53,461 bases of DNA from Candidatus Moraniibacteriota bacterium (GTDB lineage Bacteria; Patescibacteriota; Minisyncoccia; Moranbacterales; UBA9337): contig JALNYX010000002.1 of NCBI GenBank assembly GCA_023229615.1, positions 8,797 to 62,257 on the forward strand. Reading direction: 5' to 3'. Position 1 is the stretch's first letter. Every line of letters begins with the position of its first letter. The notes below the pieces were generated by a model. It was given only the letters and a program-made list of their open reading frames with translations, ran no database searches and was not told where the DNA came from. This document shows, one piece after another, positions 50,278 to 53,461 of this stretch. A program made the position numbers and the translations under genes.

Positions 50278-50307
50278 AAAAACCCCGAGCCGAAGCCTGG
50301 GGTTTTT
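50278..50307 (-). terminator. Intrinsic terminator of the RRM gene
   Basis: AAAAACCCC and GGGGTTTTT form a 9-bp stem around GAGCCGAAGCCT; on the minus strand T residues follow. It is nearly symmetrical, so it may also act on the plus strand. Confidence 0.92.
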
Positions 50308-50328
50308 GTTATTCAAGTTGGTAATAAA

Positions 50329-50628
50329 TTACCAGTTGTTTCTAGAATTGTCTCTGCTGAAACTCTTCTTTGGACGATCTTCCAAAGGACGAGCCTCATT
50401 AACAGTCAATGTTCTTCCTTCGAAGTCTTTTCCATCGAACATTTCGATAGCTTTTTGAGCATCTTCAGGAGAAGCCATTTCAACAAAACCAAATCCTCTT
50501 GAGCGACCGGACATTTTATCAACAATGATAGTTGCTGACTCAACAGATCCAGCTGCTGCAAAGGCTGCCTTCAAATCATCTTCTGTAGTTGAATATGGCA
50601 AACCTCCGATATATAGTTTCTTTTCCAT
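50329..50628 (-). CDS. Single-RRM RNA-binding protein
   Basis: The 99-residue product starts at ATG 50628 (MEKKLYIGGLPYSTTEDDLK); the upstream part of the frame (residues 1-16) is not conserved. It has one RNA-recognition motif with RNP2 LYIGGL and RNP1 RGFGFVEM, including the aromatic residues that stack on RNA, and a short basic tail (RPKKSFSRDNSRNNW). Such proteins are widespread in cyanobacteria and Patescibacteria and may act as RNA chaperones. It has a 140-base leader with hairpins and its own promoter and terminator. Confidence 0.95.
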   Translation of the reverse strand: MEKKLYIGGLPYSTTEDDLKAAFAAAGSVESATIIVDKMSGRSRGFGFVEMASPEDAQKAIEMFDGKDFEGRTLTVNEARPLEDRPKKSFSRDNSRNNW

Positions 50629-50640
50629 TTTATTCTTTGC

Positions 50641-50769
50641 AAAGTTCCTAAGAACTTTAAATAAAAAAATTAACAAACGTAAGCCGACCTCTTTCTTGGA
50701 AACTGGCTATAACCCGAAGATCGCTTTACATTCGCTAACTTGGGAACCGAAGTTACCTTGAAACCTTAC
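50641..50769 (-). promoter_or_regulatory. Structured 5' leader of the RRM gene
   Basis: The transcript should begin near 50769 and reach the ATG at 50628. It carries two C-UUCG-G-type tetraloop hairpins (around GGTAACTTCGGTTCCC and GATCTTCGGGTT) and, about a dozen bases before the ATG, a perfect 7-bp hairpin AAAGTTC-TTAG-GAACTTT (50641-50658). This arrangement is compatible with autoregulation or temperature-dependent control of the RNA-binding protein. Confidence 0.5.
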
Positions 50770-50775
50770 TCTTCC

Positions 50776-50804
50776 ATTGTAGCAAGAATAAAGAAAAAAG
50801 TCAA
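50776..50804 (-). promoter_or_regulatory. Promoter of the RRM gene
   Basis: On the minus strand TTGACT (50799-50804), a 17-base spacer and TACAAT (50776-50781). It lies just after the terminator of the gene at 50917-51186. Confidence 0.7.
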
Positions 50805-50821
50805 GGCCCACAAGGGGAAAA

Positions 50822-50855
50822 ATATAAAAGCCGCAATTTTTCCAAATTAACGGCC
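50822..50855 (-). terminator. Intrinsic terminator of the 89-residue membrane protein gene
   Basis: On the minus strand GGCCGTTAATTT and AAATTGCGGC form a stem with a small bulge, followed by TTTTATATTTTT. It separates that gene from the RRM promoter. Confidence 0.7.
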
Positions 50856-50916
50856 TCTATATCTTTTCACTTATTCCTAAGGGAACATCGTCACTCATTT
50901 TTTATATTTTAAATAA

Positions 50917-51186
50917 TTATTCTTGCTTGGCAAGATTTGCTTTGGAGTTTTCGTCGCGGTGGAAGTAATATGTGCTTATAATTGTTCCTACTGAACACCC
51001 GAAAGCGTAAAGCAAGACCAACTTCCAATTGCTAATATTATCAACAATTGTTTGTAAGACATAATACCAAATTAGCACATTGACCATAGTAATCGCTCCG
51101 CTAGCGAATATTCTGGTTCTAACAACTAATTTTGTCCAAACCGTGATAATAATCATCTCCAAAACACCGACAAAAAATAGTACCAT
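50917..51186 (-). CDS. Small membrane protein, 89 residues (DUF5698/UPF0316-like)
   Basis: An 89-residue protein with three membrane helices (about residues 2-20, 28-48 and 53-73) and a short polar end. The pattern GVLEMIIITVWTKLVV resembles the N-terminal part of UPF0316/DUF5698 proteins, but the match is from memory and the second domain is lacking. It has its own promoter with a 100-base leader. Function unknown. Confidence 0.6.
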   Translation of the reverse strand: MVLFFVGVLEMIIITVWTKLVVRTRIFASGAITMVNVLIWYYVLQTIVDNISNWKLVLLYAFGCSVGTIISTYYFHRDENSKANLAKQE

Positions 51187-51298
51187 AGTGTTTTGTAATA
51201 ATTATGCAAATTATATTTGTTAATGTTCGACCTTTATTTTAACCCAAATAAAAAAACACTTTCCTTGTAAAAAATGCTTCATTTATAGGCTAAAATCT

Positions 51299-51327
51299 AT
51301 TCTAGCAAATATTTTGCCTTTCGTCAA
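51299..51327 (-). promoter_or_regulatory. Promoter of the 89-residue membrane protein gene
   Basis: On the minus strand TTGACG (51322-51327), a 17-base spacer and TAGAAT (51299-51304). The transcript would start near 51292. Confidence 0.65.
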
Positions 51328-51426
51328 CCGCCCAAACGCAAGATTGTTTCCTGTCGAGTATATGCATCCGCCAAACAACCTTCAAAAAATGTACCGGCAA
51401 GAAAATTTCAAAAAATCAATAACATC

Positions 51427-51810
51427 CTATTTTTTCAGAAAATCTCTTATTTCTCTCAGCAGTAAGATATCTTCGGTTGTTTTAACTGGCTTTGCCGCTT
51501 CTTTTTTCTTTAACTTATTCAGTTGTTTGCTGATTATAAACACAGCGAAAGCGATTATGACAAAGTCAATCAAGGTATTCATAAACATACCGTAATTAAT
51601 GACAATCGCAGTCGCGCCCTCTGAAGCCTTTTTTAAAGTAATCGACAAATTTGAAAAATCAACACCTCCGAGCAATATTCCAATTGGAGGCATAATAATG
51701 TCCGCCACAAGCGAGCTGACAATTTTCCCAAAAGCAGCTCCAATAATAATACCCACCGCCATATCAATCACATTTCCCTTAATGGCAAACTTCTTAAATT
51801 CTTGCAACAT
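51427..51810 (-). CDS. mscL: Large-conductance mechanosensitive channel
   Basis: MscL opens under membrane tension and releases solutes during osmotic downshock. The 127-residue protein has the N-terminal amphipathic helix (MLQEFKKFAIKGNVIDMAVG), the gate-lining helix TM1 with GIIIGAAFGKIVSSLVADII, the periplasmic loop, TM2 (TLIDFVIIAFAVFIIS), and a charged C-terminal helix. Length is normal. It has no close functional partner among its neighbours. Confidence 0.96.
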   Translation of the reverse strand: MLQEFKKFAIKGNVIDMAVGIIIGAAFGKIVSSLVADIIMPPIGILLGGVDFSNLSITLKKASEGATAIVINYGMFMNTLIDFVIIAFAVFIISKQLNKLKKKEAAKPVKTTEDILLLREIRDFLKK

Positions 51811-51899
51811 ATTTTAATTAAATTATTACTTATTTTCCTACATCACCATTTTACCACAAAAATAAAAATCCCTTAAAAAAATAAAGGATTTTTAAAATG

Positions 51900-51973
51900 C
51901 GGGGACGACCGGACTCGAACCGGCGACCTATTGCGTGACAGGCAATCGCTCTAACCAGCTGAGCTACGCCCCC
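51900..51973 (-). tRNA. tRNA-Asp (anticodon GTC)
   Basis: The minus strand folds as a 74-nt cloverleaf: GGGGGCG acceptor with CGTCCCC, D-arm GTAGCTCAGCTGG, anticodon arm ATTGC-CTGTCAC-GCAAT with anticodon GTC, and T-arm CCGGTTCGAGTCCGG. CCA is not encoded. It is a natural substrate of the window's Tgt. Confidence 0.96.
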
Positions 51974-51975
51974 AT

Positions 51976-52086
51976 TTTGAAAATTTCAATTACCAATTTC
52001 TAATTTCTAAACAATTCTTAATTTTCCAATGTTTGAATTTTTAAAATTTGAATATTGAAAATCGTGAATTGAAAATTGAAAATTCA
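51976..52086. repeat. Degenerate A/T heptamer tracts between tRNA-Asp and tRNA-Met
   Basis: The spacer reads in 7-base steps in two parts: CCAATTT-CTAATTT-CTAAAC and, nearer tRNA-Met, GTGAATT-GAAAATT-GAAAATT-C, the last being AAAATTG units as in ileS and rsmA. No gene is seen in the spacer. Confidence 0.7.
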
Positions 52087-52094
52087 ACTTTATG

Positions 52095-52169
52095 TACCAG
52101 GGGTGAGATTCGAACTCACGACCTCCGGCTTATGAGTCCGGCGCTACTAACCAACTGAGCTACCCTGGC
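52095..52169 (-). tRNA. tRNA-Met (CAT anticodon, elongator or Ile2 type)
   Basis: A 75-nt cloverleaf with acceptor GCCAGGG/CCCTGGT, T-arm GTGAG-TTCGAAT-CTCAC and anticodon loop CTCATAA (CAT). Three positions are not Watson-Crick: G1-U72, a C-U at the top of the D-stem, and A-G at the base of the anticodon loop. It may be elongator tRNA-Met or a lysidine-modified tRNA-Ile; sequence alone does not decide. The upstream CDS ends 10 bases inside it. Confidence 0.85.
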
Positions 52170-52834
52170 TTATTCATAGCCTTTATCCATTCTAAGATTT
52201 GATACAAAAAAGTACTACTCTTGGAAATTCTTATGCAAAGCGTACCATAATGATTGGAAAAATTACTATATGTTTTCTTATTTTTCACATTAATTAAGGA
52301 TGGCTTCCTAAACTGACCAACTGAAATCCCTGTGATTTCAGACCAATATTCAATTACCGATTTCAACCTCTTTTTGTGAATTTGATTGATATTTATATAC
52401 ATCAAAAACCTATCTTCTTTAATTTTCAATATCTCTCTAAACCACTCCATCATAAATTTAATAGCTTCCGGATCTGAATTATAGAATCGGACTCCGGATT
52501 TTTTTGAACCTTCTCCCCAATATAATCCAAGTCCTGCAATAAATAAATCCCTATGATTCAATGTAGAAATATCTTTTTTTGCCTTCAGCGAGCATTCTCG
52601 TATTTTTTTTATCTTTTTTTCCTTTTGCATATTCGCCCCTATCATACGCCCTTCATAACTTCCTGTAACCATTTTTTCATGCAACCTCCTTATCTGCTTC
52701 TTGGATAATTTAATATCATCACACCAAACACTTACGGATCCCTTCGATACCTCTAGTTTATCCGCTATTTCCATTAGGCTCAACCCGCTTATTCTCAATT
52801 TTCTAGCTTCGAATTTTTCTCTTGATTTTGCCAT
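52160..52834 (-). CDS. HTH and LAGLIDADG-like protein, ending inside tRNA-Met
   Basis: I choose the ATG at 52834 (MAKSREKFEARKLRISGLSL) with GGTGGG upstream. The 224-residue product has a helix-turn-helix (MEIADKLEVSKGSVSVWCDD, residues 21-40) and a segment LFIAGLGLYWGEGSKKSGVR that resembles a LAGLIDADG homing-endonuclease motif (LAGL-x-x-x-x-G). The stop codon TAG lies within the 5' part of the tRNA-Met gene. A TTGAAC-17-TATAAT promoter is present. Other activities such as a DNA-binding regulator are possible. Confidence 0.75.
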   Translation of the reverse strand: MAKSREKFEARKLRISGLSLMEIADKLEVSKGSVSVWCDDIKLSKKQIRRLHEKMVTGSYEGRMIGANMQKEKKIKKIRECSLKAKKDISTLNHRDLFIAGLGLYWGEGSKKSGVRFYNSDPEAIKFMMEWFREILKIKEDRFLMYININQIHKKRLKSVIEYWSEITGISVGQFRKPSLINVKNKKTYSNFSNHYGTLCIRISKSSTFLYQILEWIKAMNKPG

Positions 52835-52849
52835 AAACCCACCATATAT

Positions 52850-52878
52850 ATTATACAATTATCATACGGCAAGTTCAA
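52850..52878 (-). promoter_or_regulatory. Promoter of the HTH/LAGLIDADG-like gene
   Basis: On the minus strand TTGAAC (52873-52878), a 17-base spacer and TATAAT (52850-52855). The predicted start is near 52843, about 9 bases before the ATG. Confidence 0.7.
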
Positions 52879-52910
52879 AAATATATCAACTTTTTAAATA
52901 ACTACGATTT

Positions 52911-52985
<75 letters not shown>

Positions 52986-53022
52986 ATATATTTCAAACAC
53001 TATACCCTAGTATAATAAAAAT

Positions 53023-53461
53023 CTAGAGAATGTCAATAAATTTCAGAAAATCTTCATATGCCTTGATAGTTTCCTTCGCAATATCCAAATCAACTTCAAA
53101 ATTTTCCTTATATACAATTCTGTTGCGAATTTGATGCGATTTTCGGAGTTCTTCCAAATTTTCAATCTGTCCAACATTTGCTTTTTCCAATCTTTCTGTC
53201 ATATCATTCCCGGCATATCCAATTTTTTTCAGCATTTCTCCGACCACATTATCCGCCTCCAGAATAGCCGCCTTATACTGTGATTGACTGTTACTTTGTA
53301 GTCTTTCTTTTATTTTTGCCCACTGCAACTGAAACTTATCCTTAGCAAGAGGAGGCAAATCGGCTCCTCGAATCATCTTTCGAAAATCCTTTCCGAGTCC
53401 ATGGAAAAACAAAAGTAAAACAATATCCGTTACTAAAACCAAAACATAAATCGCTACAACA
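53023..53461 (-). CDS. Membrane-anchored helical protein (5' end outside the window)
   Basis: The frame is open to the window edge, so the N-terminus is missing; an apparent start at 53442 is TTG within the membrane segment. The visible part begins with a hydrophobic helix (VVAIYVLVLVTDIVLLLFFH), then a helical domain with charged residues (ILEADNVVGEMLKKIGYAGN, then LEELRKSHQIRNRIVYKENF). I recognise no named family with certainty, although similar proteins occur in Patescibacteria. The gene sits just downstream of nothing else in this window. Confidence 0.65.
   Translation of the reverse strand, partial: VVAIYVLVLVTDIVLLLFFHGLGKDFRKMIRGADLPPLAKDKFQLQWAKIKERLQSNSQSQYKAAILEADNVVGEMLKKIGYAGNDMTERLEKANVGQIENLEELRKSHQIRNRIVYKENFEVDLDIAKETIKAYEDFLKFIDIL

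Overview
The window is a compact, AT-rich bacterial chromosome segment that most resembles the Candidate Phyla Radiation (Patescibacteria, Parcubacteria-like). That placement is inferred from gene content and protein style: many short lineage-specific secreted proteins, a zinc-type ribosomal protein S4, a single-RRM RNA-binding protein, small one-helix membrane proteins, tRNAs without an encoded CCA, and a wall-biogenesis set of Gram-positive type. TGA acts as a stop codon (for example at the end of smpB), so the UGA=Gly code of Gracilibacteria/SR1 does not apply. I cannot fix the order or genus from this sequence.

Layout. 1-1.8 kb holds a ribosomal cluster on the minus strand, transcribed infA-rpmJ-rpsK-rpsM-rpsD, with S11 before S13 (the reverse of the usual order) and a promoter plus an attenuator-like leader. 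1.8-12.2 kb holds tgt, a repeat-domain surface protein, recO, two tiny membrane proteins, ileS, a glycosyltransferase and argS. 12.2-14 kb is an AbiE-type toxin-antitoxin pair with a palindromic operator, then an IS3-type transposase remnant. 14-16 kb carries three secreted or membrane proteins. 16.2-18.4 kb is a plus-strand translation block: smpB, ssrA (tmRNA), infC, rpmI, rplT. 18.4-29.8 kb is mostly envelope: VanZ-like, HAD phosphatase, L,D-transpeptidase, glycoside hydrolase, EamA transporter, a 1194-residue beta-helix/LysM protein, an LCP ligase, and pth. 29.8-38.7 kb has superoxide reductase, a flippase-like protein, two glycosyltransferases, thiI, two secreted proteins and a UbiA prenyltransferase with an extra membrane domain. 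38.7-47.8 kb has two unknown genes with strong ribosome binding sites, a TrmB regulator, rsmA, an RlpA/G5 protein, comM, lspA, a DksA-like protein, yraN, a ~590-nt gene-free stretch that looks like a structured RNA gene, and a membrane protein. 47.9-53.5 kb has pnp, an RRM protein, mscL, tRNA-Asp, tRNA-Met, an HTH/LAGLIDADG-like protein, initiator tRNA, and a partial membrane protein.

How the genes work together. Most functions are translation and RNA metabolism (ribosomal proteins, IF1, IF3, tmRNA/SmpB, IleRS, ArgRS, Pth, Tgt, ThiI, RsmA, PNPase) and wall or surface construction (L,D-transpeptidase, LCP, LysM, RlpA/G5, LspA, glycosyltransferases, secreted repeat proteins). Several near-consensus TTGACA-17-TATAAT promoters can be read directly, and some lie so close to the start codon that the mRNA would be leaderless (recO, thiI) or nearly so.

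Most notable signals: (1) a candidate ~590-nt structured RNA on the minus strand at about 45650-46241, with a consensus promoter, strand-specific G-U pairing, a GAAA tetraloop, a C-rich apical loop, A-rich linkers and an intrinsic terminator; (2) a dispersed set of tandem heptanucleotide repeats that occur between genes, next to stop codons, and in frame inside ileS and rsmA; (3) an HTH/LAGLIDADG-like gene lying between two CAT-anticodon tRNAs, whose stop codon lies inside the downstream tRNA; (4) a 157-bp element with perfect 31-bp inverted repeats.
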